Part shown: positions 57,490-64,000 of the stretch, in pieces
Layout of the letters: each line of letters begins with the position of its first letter
How positions within the stretch are numbered: position 1 is the stretch's first letter
Assembly (NCBI RefSeq): GCF_000463115.2
Contig: NZ_AWFX01000045.1
Location: 1 to 64,000 of the forward strand
Length of the DNA stretch: 64,000 nucleotides
Direction of reading: 5' to 3'
Source: Franconibacter helveticus LMG 23732
GTDB taxonomy: Bacteria; Pseudomonadota; Gammaproteobacteria; Enterobacterales; Enterobacteriaceae
Translations under genes and position numbers: made by a program
The notes under the pieces: generated by a model
Told to the model about the DNA's origin: nothing
The model's database searches: none
Seen by the model: the letters and a program-made list of their open reading frames with translations, nothing else

Positions 57490-58911
57490 ATGAAACTCTG
57501 GCGGCCGGGTATTACCGGCAAGCTTTTTTTAGCGATCTTCGCCACCTGCATTTTGCTGCTTATTACCATGCACTGGGCGGTGCGCCTGAGCTTTGAGCGC
57601 GGCTTTATCGATTATATTAAGCGCGGCAACGAACAGCGGATGTCGATGCTCAGCGACGCGCTCGCCGACCAGTATATTTTGCACGGCAACTGGCTTTTTC
57701 TGCGCCATAACGATCGCTTTGTTTTCCAGATCCTGCGTTCATTTGAGCGCGAGAACGATCATGAAGATGGCCCGCCGCCGAACGGCCCGCGGCCAGACCT
57801 GCCGCCTCACGGCTGGCGCACGCAGTTCTGGGTGGTCGATCAGGACTACAAGGTGCTGGTCGGCCCGCGCGCCCCGGTGCCGCCGGACGGCGCGCGCCAC
57901 GCCATCCAGGTTAACGGCAGCACGGTGGGCTGGGTTATCGCTTCGCCGGTCGAACGGCTGACCCGCAGCACCGACATTAATTTTGATAAACAGCAGCGGC
58001 GCACCAGCTGGCTGATTGTCGCGCTCGCAACGCTTCTCACGGCGCTCGCCACGTTTCCGCTGGCGCGTGGGCTGCTTGCGCCGGTCAAAAAGCTGGTGGA
58101 AGGCACCCATAAGCTGGCGGCGGGCGATTTTACCACCCGCGTCGCTTCCACAAGCCAGGATGAGCTTGGCAAGCTGGCGAACGATTTCAACCAGCTTGCC
58201 AGCACGCTGGAGAAAAACCAGACTATGCGCCGCGCCTTTATGGCGGACATTTCACACGAGTTGCGCACGCCGCTTGCGGTGCTGCGCGGCGAACTCGAAG
58301 CGATACAGGACGGGGTGCGGCAGTTTACGCCGGAGTCGGTCGCCTCGCTCCAGGCGGAAGTGGGCACGCTTACCAAACTGGTTGACGATCTGCATCAGCT
58401 TTCGCTCTCCGATGAAGGGGCGCTGGCCTACCAGAAAGCGCCGGTGGACGTGGTGAACCTGCTGGAGATGGCCGCAGGCGCCTTTCGTGAACGTTTCGCC
58501 GCGCGCGGGCTTTCGATGGCGCTCTCCCTGCCGGACAGCGCGCAGGTCTTCGGCGACCGCGACCGCCTGATGCAACTCTTTAATAACCTGCTGGAAAACA
58601 GCCTGCGTTATACCGATGCGGGCGGACAGCTGTTGATTCAGGGCGAAACAGAACAAAAACAGCTGCGGCTGACCTTCGCCGACAGCGCGCCGGGCGTCAG
58701 CGATGAACAGCTTGGGCTGCTGTTTGAGCGCTTCTACCGCGCCGAAGGATCTCGCAACCGCGCCAGCGGCGGCTCCGGCCTTGGCCTCGCCATTTGCACC
58801 AATATCGTTGAAGCGCACGGCGGGAAGATCTACGCCGCGCATTCGCCTTCGGGCGGGGTAAGCATTACAGTGGCTTTACCGCTCGATTCTGACCTGACGA
58901 GAAACGTATGA
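57490..58911 (+). CDS. baeS: envelope-stress sensor kinase BaeS
   Basis: BaeS senses envelope damage by indole, flavonoids, metals and some drugs, and phosphorylates BaeR. The 473-residue protein has TM1 (about 11-31), a periplasmic sensor domain (32-170), TM2 (about 173-195), HAMP (about 192-245), and the dimerisation domain with the phospho-His256 in [19 protein letters not shown]. The ATPase domain has N ([14 protein letters not shown]), G1 and G2 (GSGLGLAI). The periplasmic loop has a short Pro-rich insert ([15 protein letters not shown]) longer than in E. coli. ATG follows the mdtD TAA directly; it overlaps baeR by 4 bp. Confidence 0.97.
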   Translation: MKLWRPGITGKLFLAIFATCILLLITMHWAVRLSFERGFIDYIKRGNEQRMSMLSDALADQYILHGNWLFLRHNDRFVFQILRSFERENDHEDGPPPNGPRPDLPPHGWRTQFWVVDQDYKVLVGPRAPVPPDGARHAIQVNGSTVGWVIASPVERLTRSTDINFDKQQRRTSWLIVALATLLTALATFPLARGLLAPVKKLVEGTHKLAAGDFTTRVASTSQDELGKLANDFNQLASTLEKNQTMRRAFMADISHELRTPLAVLRGELEAIQDGVRQFTPESVASLQAEVGTLTKLVDDLHQLSLSDEGALAYQKAPVDVVNLLEMAAGAFRERFAARGLSMALSLPDSAQVFGDRDRLMQLFNNLLENSLRYTDAGGQLLIQGETEQKQLRLTFADSAPGVSDEQLGLLFERFYRAEGSRNRASGGSGLGLAICTNIVEAHGGKIYAAHSPSGGVSITVALPLDSDLTRNV

Positions 58912-59630
58912 CCGAAATACCTATTGATGACAACGCGCCGCGTATCCTGATTGTGGAAGATGAGCCGAAGCTTGGACAGTTGCTTATCGACTATTTACGC
59001 GCCGCCAGCTACGCCCCGACGCTCATCAACCACGGCGACAAAGTGCTGCCCTGGGTGCGCCAGACGCCGCCGGATCTTATCCTGCTTGACCTGATGCTGC
59101 CCGGCACCGACGGCCTGACGCTGTGCCGTGAGATCCGCCGTTTTTCTGAAGTGCCGATTGTTATGGTGACGGCAAAAATTGAAGAGATTGACCGTCTGCT
59201 TGGGCTTGAAATCGGCGCGGATGATTATATCTGCAAACCGTATAGCCCCCGCGAGGTGGTGGCCCGCGTGAAAACTATCCTGCGCCGCTGCCGTCCGCAG
59301 CGTGATTTGCAGGCGCTGGACGCGCAAAGCCCGCTGCTTGTCGACGAAAGCCGTTTCCAGGCAAGCTGGCGCGATAAAGCGCTGGACTTAACGCCGGCGG
59401 AGTTTCGCCTGCTGAAAACGCTCTCCAGCGAGCCGGGCAAGGTTTTCTCCCGCGAGCAGTTGTTAAACCATCTGTATGACGATTATCGCGTGGTCACGGA
59501 CCGCACCATCGACAGCCATATTAAAAACCTGCGCCGCAAGCTGGAAGCGCTGGACGCCGAACAGTCGTTTATTCGCGCCGTATATGGAGTGGGTTACCGG
59601 TGGGAGGCGGATGCCTGTCGGATGGGGTGA
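58908..59630 (+). CDS. baeR: response regulator BaeR
   Basis: BaeR is the OmpR-family regulator that activates mdtABCD, acrD and spy when phosphorylated by BaeS. The 240-residue protein has a receiver domain with the acidic pocket (ILIVEDEP) and the phosphoacceptor Asp61 in [19 protein letters not shown] for the switch Thr, and a C-terminal winged helix (about 135-232) with [20 protein letters not shown] and [15 protein letters not shown] as the recognition helix. It is the last gene of the operon. Confidence 0.97.
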   Translation: MTEIPIDDNAPRILIVEDEPKLGQLLIDYLRAASYAPTLINHGDKVLPWVRQTPPDLILLDLMLPGTDGLTLCREIRRFSEVPIVMVTAKIEEIDRLLGLEIGADDYICKPYSPREVVARVKTILRRCRPQRDLQALDAQSPLLVDESRFQASWRDKALDLTPAEFRLLKTLSSEPGKVFSREQLLNHLYDDYRVVTDRTIDSHIKNLRRKLEALDAEQSFIRAVYGVGYRWEADACRMG

Positions 59631-60158
59631 AGCGCTATCTGCTCCAGCTCTCAGAAAGGCGGGTTGTTCCTTCCTTTCAGCGAAAGCTTCGGCCCGATCA
59701 TTATCGCCCATTGAAGCGGGGACATTATCCGGCCTCAAAATCGCCTCAGCTTTTTCACGGTGGCCGGGTCGCACCGGCTGGACCCGGTGCGAGGGCATGT
59801 CGGCACAGGGATGTGCCGTCATGCCCGACCCGAAGCCAGCGGGGAAAAGATGAGGTTTCCCGCTTCAGCGGGCGATTTTGCGTGCCGGGAGCCGGGGTCG
59901 CCAGGGGGCTGGCGGCGAAGCCCCCTGGCACGTTCGCAGGAGTAGCACTTGCATAGTGAGCCAGCGCATCGCGAACGTAATATCAACCGCTCCGCCATAG
60001 ACTCACAGAAGCATAATCGATACCACCCTGGCTAACCGAAGCGCCGTTTGCACGCCGCACTGCCTGGCGCTACAATTCCCGCCCTTAACGTGGGGGTAAA
60101 TGTACCTCCGTCCGCCTGATTCCAGGCGGGTCTGACCTGTCATCAGAACGAGAACGCC
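59631..60158. other. 528-bp gap between baeR and yegQ with five strong hairpins
   Basis: No credible gene is present. The left part (59631-59765) holds nothing I recognise. From 59769 come TCGCACCGG/CCGGTGCGA (59769-59777, 59784-59792), GGGCATG-T-CGGCACA paired with TGTGCCG-T-CATGCCC (59793-59826), CCCGC/GCGGG (59859-59872), GCCAGGGGGCT/AGCCCCCTGGC (59900-59929) and ACGTTCGC/GCGAACGT (59930-59937, 59971-59978). E. coli has yegP in this place. The right end holds the yegQ promoter and a leader hairpin CCGCCTG/CAGGCGG (about 60111-60129). Confidence 0.75.
60048..60076 (+). promoter_or_regulatory. sigma-70 promoter of yegQ
   Basis: TTGCAC (60048-60053) and TACAAT (60071-60076) have the ideal 17-bp spacing, about 75 bp before the yegQ start to allow a short leader with a 7-bp hairpin. 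This makes yegQ independent of baeSR. Confidence 0.75.
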
Positions 60159-61520
60159 ATGTTTAAACCAGAACTCCTTTCGCCCGCGGGCACCCTCAAG
60201 AATATGCGTTACGCTTTCGCGTACGGCGCCGACGCCGTTTATGCGGGCCAGCCGCGCTATTCCCTGCGCGTGCGTAATAACGAATTCAACCATGAGAATT
60301 TACAGCTCGGCATTAACGAGGCGCACGCGCTCGGCAAAAAATTCTACGTGGTGGTGAATATCGCCCCGCACAACGCCAAGCTGAAAACCTTTATCCGCGA
60401 CCTGCAACCGGTGGTGGATATGGGGCCGGACGCGCTGATTATGTCCGACCCGGGGCTGATTATGCTGGTGCGCGAGCACTTTCCGCAGATGGATATTCAC
60501 CTCTCGGTGCAGGCGAACGCCGTTAACTGGGCGACGGTGAAGTTCTGGAAACAGATGGGACTCACCCGCGTTATCCTCTCCCGCGAGCTTTCGCTGGAAG
60601 AGATTGCCGAGATCCGCGAGCAGGTGCCGGAAATGGAGCTGGAAATTTTTGTGCACGGCGCGCTCTGCATGGCCTACTCCGGCCGCTGCCTGCTTTCGGG
60701 TTATATCAATAAGCGCGATCCAAACCAGGGCACCTGCACCAACGCCTGCCGCTGGGAATATAAAGTGCAGGAAGGCAAAGAGGACGACATCGGCAATATT
60801 GTGCACATCCATGAGCCCATTCCGGTGCAGACCGTTGAACCCACGCTCGGCGTCGGCGCGCCGACGGATAAAGTCTTTATGCTGGAAGAGGCGATGCGCC
60901 CGGGCGAGTACATGACCGCCTTTGAGGACGAGCACGGCACTTACATCATGAATTCCAAAGACCTGCGCGCTATTCAGCACGTTGAGCGCCTTACCAGAAT
61001 GGGCGTCCACTCGCTGAAAATCGAAGGTCGCACTAAATCGTTCTACTATTGCGCCCGCACCGCGCAGGTTTATCGCCGCGCTATTGATGACGCCGCTGCC
61101 GGCAAACCGTTCGACCCAGGCCTGCTGGAGACGCTCGAAGGCCTGGCGCACCGCGGCTATACCGAAGGTTTTTTGCGCCGCCACACGCATGATGATTACC
61201 AGAACTATGAGTACGGCTACTCGGTTTCCGACCGCCAGCAATTTGTCGGCGAGTTTACCGGCGAGCGCAAAGGCGACCTTGCCGCCGTGGCGGTGAAAAA
61301 TAAGTTTTCGCTGGGCGATAGCCTGGAGCTAATGACGCCGCAGGGCAACGTGAGCTTCACGCTTGAGCACATGGAAAACGCGAAAGGAGAAAAAATGGAC
61401 GTGGCGCCCGGAGATGGTTATACCGTCTGGCTGCCTGTTCCGCAGGATATGTCGCTGGAATATGCGTTGCTTATGCGCAACCTCACTGGACAGACCACGC
61501 GTAATCCGCACGGTAAATAA
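60159..61520 (+). CDS. trhP: tRNA hydroxylation protein TrhP (YegQ), peptidase U32 family
   Basis: TrhP (YegQ) is needed for prephenate-dependent 5-hydroxylation of the wobble uridine in tRNAs. The 453-residue protein begins KPELLSPAGTLKNMRYAFAY and carries the U32 signature EIFVHGALCMAYSGRCLLS (162-180). Four cysteines (C170, C177, C193, C197) form the cluster expected to bind an Fe-S centre in this family. The protein is named a peptidase from old family annotation; no protease role is likely. It stands before the CyaR sRNA, as in E. coli. Confidence 0.95.
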   Translation: MFKPELLSPAGTLKNMRYAFAYGADAVYAGQPRYSLRVRNNEFNHENLQLGINEAHALGKKFYVVVNIAPHNAKLKTFIRDLQPVVDMGPDALIMSDPGLIMLVREHFPQMDIHLSVQANAVNWATVKFWKQMGLTRVILSRELSLEEIAEIREQVPEMELEIFVHGALCMAYSGRCLLSGYINKRDPNQGTCTNACRWEYKVQEGKEDDIGNIVHIHEPIPVQTVEPTLGVGAPTDKVFMLEEAMRPGEYMTAFEDEHGTYIMNSKDLRAIQHVERLTRMGVHSLKIEGRTKSFYYCARTAQVYRRAIDDAAAGKPFDPGLLETLEGLAHRGYTEGFLRRHTHDDYQNYEYGYSVSDRQQFVGEFTGERKGDLAAVAVKNKFSLGDSLELMTPQGNVSFTLEHMENAKGEKMDVAPGDGYTVWLPVPQDMSLEYALLMRNLTGQTTRNPHGK

Positions 61521-61553
61521 TTAATCTTAGTTATTTTTTCGGCGTGAATGATT

Positions 61554-61569
61554 TTAGAATCGGATCACA
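61554..61569 (+). promoter_or_regulatory. CRP site of the cyaR promoter
   Basis: TTAGA-N6-TCACA (61554-61569) resembles TGTGA-N6-TCACA, with one good half site. Its centre lies about 42 bp before the predicted cyaR start, a class II position, and a -10 TATTAT follows at 61591-61596. This fits the known CRP-cAMP activation of CyaR. Confidence 0.65.
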
Positions 61570-61603
61570 TACGGTTACGATTGATCCGGTTATTATCTCC
61601 CGC

Positions 61604-61690
61604 GCTGAAAAACATAACCGATAAATGCCAGCAGTACCAGGAACCACCTCCTTCGCCTGCGTAATCTCCCTTACGCAGGCTTATTTTTTT
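61604..61690 (+). ncRNA. cyaR: small regulatory RNA CyaR
   Basis: CyaR is an Hfq-binding sRNA, CRP-activated, that represses ompX, luxS, nadE and other mRNAs. The 87-nt sequence starts GCTGAAAAACATAACC, contains the conserved targeting stretch CCAGGAACCACCTCCTT and ends with the terminator stem GCCTGCGTAA/TTACGCAGGC followed by TTATTTTTTT. It lies just after yegQ, its known place in E. coli. Differences from E. coli fall in the 5' part and in compensated stem bases (GCCTGTG to GCCTGCG). Confidence 0.95.
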
Positions 61691-61769
61691 CTGCCGCTTT
61701 TCAGCCTCTTCTGACTGGCTGCGATAAACTCTGCGGTAGACTCTTTTCAGTGGGCTTTCAGAGGTCGCA

Positions 61770-62669
61770 ATGGAAAACTATCCGGTTTCACTCATTATTC
61801 TTAACGGCAAGAGCGCCGATAACGAGCTGCTGCGCAGCGCCGTTGAAATGCTCCGTGAAGAGGGCTTTACGCTGCACATTCGCGTAACCTGGGAAAAAGG
61901 CGACGCCATCCGCTTTGTTGCCGAAGCGACGAAGCTTGGGGTCGATACGGTGATTGCCGGGGGCGGCGACGGCACGATTAACGAAATCGCCACGGCGCTG
62001 GCGAAACTGCCAACGGAAAAGCGCCCGGCGCTGGGCATTCTGCCGCTGGGAACAGCGAATGATTTCGCCACCAGCACCGGTATTCCCGTTGAACTGGACA
62101 AAGCGTTGCAGCTGGCGATTATCGGCAAAGCTACGCCGATAGATATTGTGCAGGTAAACGACGACGCCTTTTTTATCAACATGGCGACCGGCGGCTTCGG
62201 CACGCGCATTACCACGGAAACGCCGGAGAAACTGAAAGCGGCGCTGGGCGGCGTCTCTTATTTAATTCATGGCCTGATGCGCATGGATACGCTTAAGCCC
62301 GACAGCTGCGAAATTCGCGGCGAAAACTTTCAGTGGCAGGGCGACGCGCTGGTTATCGGCATCGGTAACGGTCGCCAGGCGGGCGGCGGCCAGCAGCTTT
62401 GTCCACAGGCGCTGATTAACGACGGTCTGCTGCACCTGCGTATTTTTACTGGCGAAGAGTTGCTGCCTGCGCTGTTTACCACCTTAACCCGCCCGGAAGA
62501 GAGCCCGAATATTATCGACGGCAAATCAGCCTGGTTTGAGATAACCGCGCCGCACGACATTACCTTTAACCTCGACGGCGAGCCGCTGAGCGGCCAGCAT
62601 TTTCGCATTGAGGTGCAGCCCGGCGCGCTAAGCTGCCGCCTGCCGCCCGACTGCGAACTGCTGAAATAA
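61770..62669 (+). CDS. yegS: lipid kinase YegS
   Basis: YegS is a diacylglycerol-kinase-like protein that phosphorylates phosphatidylglycerol in vitro; its role in the cell is not established. It is 299 residues, as in E. coli. The nucleotide-binding GGGDGTINE (64-72) and [10 protein letters not shown] (91-100) are clear. The metal site and second catalytic region lie around [16 protein letters not shown] and LDGEPLSG near 270. It follows cyaR; E. coli P2-remnant ogrK is not present between them. Confidence 0.95.
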   Translation: MENYPVSLIILNGKSADNELLRSAVEMLREEGFTLHIRVTWEKGDAIRFVAEATKLGVDTVIAGGGDGTINEIATALAKLPTEKRPALGILPLGTANDFATSTGIPVELDKALQLAIIGKATPIDIVQVNDDAFFINMATGGFGTRITTETPEKLKAALGGVSYLIHGLMRMDTLKPDSCEIRGENFQWQGDALVIGIGNGRQAGGGQQLCPQALINDGLLHLRIFTGEELLPALFTTLTRPEESPNIIDGKSAWFEITAPHDITFNLDGEPLSGQHFRIEVQPGALSCRLPPDCELLK

Positions 62670-62763
62670 TCGCTGTGGCGGGTAACGCTTTGTCTGCCCG
62701 CCCGACAAAAGCCCCCTCCTTTGGGGAAAAGGGATAGCAAGAGAAGCCCGCCGTTCCCCAGAC

Positions 62764-62794
62764 ATAAAAAAACGCGCCCGCAGGCGCGTTTTCC
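62764..62794. terminator. bidirectional terminator between yegS and fbaB
   Basis: AACGCGCC/GGCGCGTT (62771-62778, 62783-62790) with loop CGCA has a seven-A run on the left and TTTT on the right. It is strongest for fbaB, whose stop lies about 20 bp away, and also serves yegS. A degenerate REP-like block (CCCCCTCC...GGGG) lies between it and yegS near 62709-62728. Confidence 0.85.
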
Positions 62795-62811
62795 TCAGAC
62801 GTTACCGTGAA

Positions 62812-63864
62812 TCAGGCAATCGTCACTTTGGCGTCCAGATAAACATCTTGCACCGCGTTAATCAGCTTCACGCCGTCGGCCATGGTTTTCTTAAACGCTT
62901 TGCGACCGAGGATAAGCCCCATGCCGCCCGCGCGTTTGTTGATAACCGCCGTGCGCACCGCCTCTTCAAGGTCAGTTTCGCCGCCTGACGCGCCGCCGGA
63001 GTTGATCAACCCCGCCCGGCCCATATAGCAGTTCGCCAGTTGATAACGCACCAGATCGATCGGGTTATCGGTGGTCAGCTTGCTGTAGACGCGCTCGTCG
63101 GTATAGCCGAATTTCACCGCGTTGTAGCCGCCGTTGTTTTCCGCCATTTTCTGTTTAACGATATCCGCCCCGATAGTGGCGGCAAGATGGTTGGCCTGGC
63201 CGGTGAGGTCGGCGCTTGCGTGATAATCCACACCATCCTTTTTAAAAGACGCGTTACGCAGATAGGCCCACAGCACCGTCACCATGCCAAGCTCGTGCGC
63301 GCGCTCGAAAGCGGCGGAAATCTCTTCAATCTGGCGGCGCGACTCTTCGGAGCCGAAGTAAATGGTCGCCCCGACAGCGACCGCGCCCATATTAAACGCC
63401 TGCTCTACGCTTGCATAAAGCGTCTGGTCATACTGGGTGGGATAGCTCAGGGTTTCATTGTGGTTAAGCTTCACCAGGAAAGGAATGCGGTGGGCGTAGC
63501 GACGCGAAACCGAAGCCAGCACGCCGTAGGTGGAAGCGACACAGTTGCAGCCCGCCTCAATAGCCAGTTCAACGATGTTTTTCGGGTCGAAGTAGCGAGG
63601 GTTTGCCGCAAACGACGCGCCCGCCGAGTGCTCCACCCCCTGATCGACCGGTAAAATGGAAAGGTAGCCGGTGCCTGCCAGCCGCCCGGTGTTGTAAAGC
63701 GTCTGCATGTTACGCAACACCGCTGGCGGACGATTATTGTCGATCATAACGCGGTCGACATAATCTTCGCCGGGCAGGTAGAGCTGCTCTGCCGGAATAG
63801 TCATACAACGATGCTGTAACAGGCTTTCGGCATCTTTGCCAAGCAACTGCGCAATATCTGTCAT
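62812..63864 (-). CDS. fbaB: class I fructose-bisphosphate aldolase FbaB
   Basis: FbaB is the DhnA-type, Schiff-base aldolase that cleaves fructose 1,6-bisphosphate, mostly used in gluconeogenic growth and stationary phase. It is 350 residues, the same as E. coli, and nearly identical. Visible parts: [20 protein letters not shown] near the N-terminus, [12 protein letters not shown] with an active-site lysine, [20 protein letters not shown], and [15 protein letters not shown] with the region of the Schiff-base lysine. It has its own promoter region with a long hairpin leader. Confidence 0.97.
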   Translation of the reverse strand: MTDIAQLLGKDAESLLQHRCMTIPAEQLYLPGEDYVDRVMIDNNRPPAVLRNMQTLYNTGRLAGTGYLSILPVDQGVEHSAGASFAANPRYFDPKNIVELAIEAGCNCVASTYGVLASVSRRYAHRIPFLVKLNHNETLSYPTQYDQTLYASVEQAFNMGAVAVGATIYFGSEESRRQIEEISAAFERAHELGMVTVLWAYLRNASFKKDGVDYHASADLTGQANHLAATIGADIVKQKMAENNGGYNAVKFGYTDERVYSKLTTDNPIDLVRYQLANCYMGRAGLINSGGASGGETDLEEAVRTAVINKRAGGMGLILGRKAFKKTMADGVKLINAVQDVYLDAKVTIA

Positions 63865-63904
63865 AACTTTCTCCCGTAATTGCGACGGGCTCCATACCCG
63901 TCGG

Positions 63905-63948
63905 CATGATGATTCCCGCCCACGCGTTCATGGGCAGCAATCATCATG
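63905..63948 (-). other. long interrupted hairpin in the fbaB leader
   Basis: CATGATGATT (63905-63914) pairs with AATCATCATG (63939-63948). Inside it GCCCA (63918-63922) pairs with TGGGC (63931-63935), across a symmetric 3x3 internal loop, with an 8-nt apical loop. A second hairpin GACGGG/CCCGTC (63884-63889, 63897-63902) follows towards the fbaB start at 63864. No T-run is present. Confidence 0.6.
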
Positions 63949-64000
63949 ATACTGAACAGCAAGAATTGCCATACGAAAGAAGTTTTTCAGTTCATTCTGC

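Noticed and set aside
59463..59956. Small open frames on both strands of the baeR-yegQ gap (59463-59822 minus, 59476-59853 and 59600-59956 plus)
   Set aside because: They partly overlap baeR, have no convincing ribosome sites and are explained by the GC-rich hairpins.
60300..61241. 313-residue open frame on the minus strand
   Set aside because: It is fully antisense to the conserved trhP gene and has no family features.
1..64000. tRNA genes, CRISPR arrays, insertion sequences, prophage genes
   Set aside because: I looked for these on both strands and saw no cloverleaf, regular spaced repeat or transposase/phage protein.

Overview
The window is chromosomal DNA from a member of the Enterobacteriaceae. 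Its gene order (gnd, O-antigen genes, galF, wcaM to wza, yegH, asmA, dcd, udk, dgcE, alkA, yegD, mdtABCD, baeSR, yegQ, cyaR, yegS, fbaB) matches the E. coli and Salmonella backbone, and most backbone proteins are nearly full-length counterparts of their E. coli homologues. The GC-rich, GCG/CGC-heavy coding and several gene losses relative to E. coli (no yegP, no yegI-pphC-yegL block) suggest a Cronobacter, Franconibacter or Enterobacter-like genus. The genus cannot be fixed from this window alone.

Region 1 (1-13136, mostly minus strand) is the O-antigen locus between galF and gnd. From galF leftwards it holds a JUMPstart/ops leader, rmlBACD (dTDP-L-rhamnose), an ABC-2 exporter (wzm, wzt), a long RgpF-type rhamnan glycosyltransferase, a short-chain epimerase/reductase resembling dTDP-6-deoxy-L-talose synthases, two GT2 rhamnosyltransferases (the last WbbL-like) and gnd. 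There is no wzx or wzy, so this looks like an ABC-transporter-dependent O-polysaccharide built on GlcNAc-PP-undecaprenol and rich in rhamnose and possibly 6-deoxytalose. The genes from about 2560 to 9300 are visibly AT-rich. Beyond gnd lies an AT-rich, broken O-acyltransferase gene on the plus strand.

Region 2 (13309-36926, minus strand) is the complete colanic acid (M-antigen) cluster: wza, wzb, wzc, wcaA-F, gmd, fcl, gmm, wcaI, cpsB, cpsG, wcaJ, wzxC, wcaK, wcaL, wcaM. A leader of about 720 bp carries an RcsAB-like box and a second JUMPstart/ops element. The cluster makes GDP-fucose and GDP-mannose, starts the repeat unit on undecaprenyl phosphate (WcaJ), decorates it, flips it (WzxC), polymerises it (WcaD) and exports it (Wza-Wzb-Wzc).

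Region 3 (36927-47707) is housekeeping: yegH; the udk-dcd-asmA group; dgcE (c-di-GMP synthesis) convergent and overlapping with alkA; and the Hsp70-like yegD. A RelE/HigB-type toxin and an XRE antitoxin (47711-48357) sit between yegD and mdtA.

Region 4 (48586-59630) is the mdtABCD-baeSR envelope-stress efflux operon, preceded by a BaeR-box-like sequence. The gap between baeR and yegQ (59631-60158) has no credible gene but contains five successive strong hairpins.

Region 5 (60159-64000) has yegQ/trhP, the CRP-regulated sRNA CyaR recognisable almost base for base, the lipid kinase yegS, and fbaB on the minus strand with an unusual long hairpin in its leader. I saw no tRNA, rRNA, CRISPR array, insertion sequence or prophage gene in the window.
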